DNA of 64,000 nucleotides from Lathyrus oleraceus (lineage: Eukaryota; Streptophyta; Magnoliopsida; Fabales; Fabaceae), in assembly GCF_024323335.1 (NCBI RefSeq), contig NC_066580.1, forward strand, positions 86,103,391 to 86,167,390, given 5' to 3'. Under the pieces are notes generated by a model. That model had not been told where the DNA came from and did no database searches. It saw only the letters and a program-made list of their open reading frames with translations. The position numbers and the translations under genes were made by a program. Below are positions 63,752-64,000 of the stretch, piece by piece; the stretch's first letter is position 1, and each line of letters starts with the position of its first letter.

Positions 63752-64000
63752 TGTAAGACCCCAATTTTGGGCCCTAAGATCCCTCATGGCCCACATCATA
63801 TCATATCATGACCTCAAGGATCATTGCATGCCTTTGTCTCCTCCTAGTGGGTAGATTGCCTTATGAGTTGTTTCTTGATCACCAAGCATGCTTTGCATTT
63901 GTATATCTTTGCTTTTCATATGTTTATCATTCAAAAAGTACAAAAATATTGTCAGTCTAACCTTGTTGCTTGCAGTTGAAGCAATCATCAGCAATTAGGT
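63752..64000 (+). mobile_element. Start of the 3' LTR of element C
   Basis: 249 bp match 52568-52816 with one difference (63794 C, 52610 T). The LTR runs out of the window. Confidence 0.95.

Larger units (their letters stand above)
52568..64000 (+). mobile_element. Element C: young, internally deleted Ogre-type LTR retrotransposon (right end outside window)
   Basis: It has a complete 5' LTR, a tRNA-Arg-type primer site, a ~7.1-kb internal region, a polypurine tract and the start of the 3' LTR. The internal part holds only gag-pro remnants and the C-terminal end of pol; reverse transcriptase, RNase H and the integrase core are missing. The two LTRs differ at one of 249 comparable positions (52610 T, 63794 C), so insertion looks recent. 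With all cis signals present it was presumably moved by proteins of a full-length relative. Expected total length is about 15.2 kb if both LTRs are equal. Confidence 0.9.

Overview
The window looks like repeat-rich nuclear DNA of a plant, most likely a legume of the tribe Fabeae (pea, vetch, lathyrus type). The grounds are large Ogre/Tat-type Ty3/gypsy LTR retrotransposons, with a roughly 4 kb LTR, a primer site matching tRNA-Arg, dual RNase H domains and tandem repeats in the 3' UTR, together with strongly A+T-rich kilobase-scale satellites. No ordinary single-copy gene, rRNA, tRNA or CRISPR array was found. The species call is inference.

Layout. (1) 1-25294: a head-to-tail array of a ~2399-bp monomer, ten complete units plus a 1.3-kb partial one, all nearly identical. 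Every complete unit carries, on the minus strand, one uninterrupted small ORF for a secreted peptide: a signal peptide followed by a short region with six cysteines spaced CC-x6-C-x4-C-x4-CC. These ten copies are the only plausible host protein genes here. (2) 25295-34203: element A, an old, rearranged minus-strand Ogre/Tat relative. It has a truncated 3' LTR end fused to a gag-pro fragment, a 2.8-kb 3' UTR, a decayed pol (end of RT, RNase H, second RNase H, integrase) and a 3.2-kb 5' LTR part fused directly to pol. (3) 34204-36422: LTR-like unit B, minus strand, apparently inserted in the LTR of A. (4) 35612-52567: eleven tandem copies of a ~1541-bp unit made of the distal ~0.8 kb of the B LTR plus ~0.73 kb of adjoining internal sequence. 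Four successive units are duplicated as a 6184-bp higher-order repeat. (5) 52568 to beyond 64000: element C, a young plus-strand Ogre-type element inserted in the last B unit. It has a 4028-bp 5' LTR, a primer site, remnants of gag-pro, only the C-terminal end of pol, a 4.5-kb 3' UTR with tandem repeats, a polypurine tract and the first 249 bp of the 3' LTR.

How it fits together. The retroelements form a nest (C in the B-derived array, B in A, A abutting the peptide array), and there are three stages of satellite birth: a mature 2.4-kb array, an LTR-derived 1.54-kb array with higher-order structure, and short tandem repeats inside the 3' UTR of C. The most interesting signals are the homogenised array that keeps an intact secreted-peptide ORF in every unit, the LTR-to-satellite conversion with clustered TTAACCGGTTAA palindromes, and three successive stem-loops just downstream of pol that keep their pairing in both A and C.
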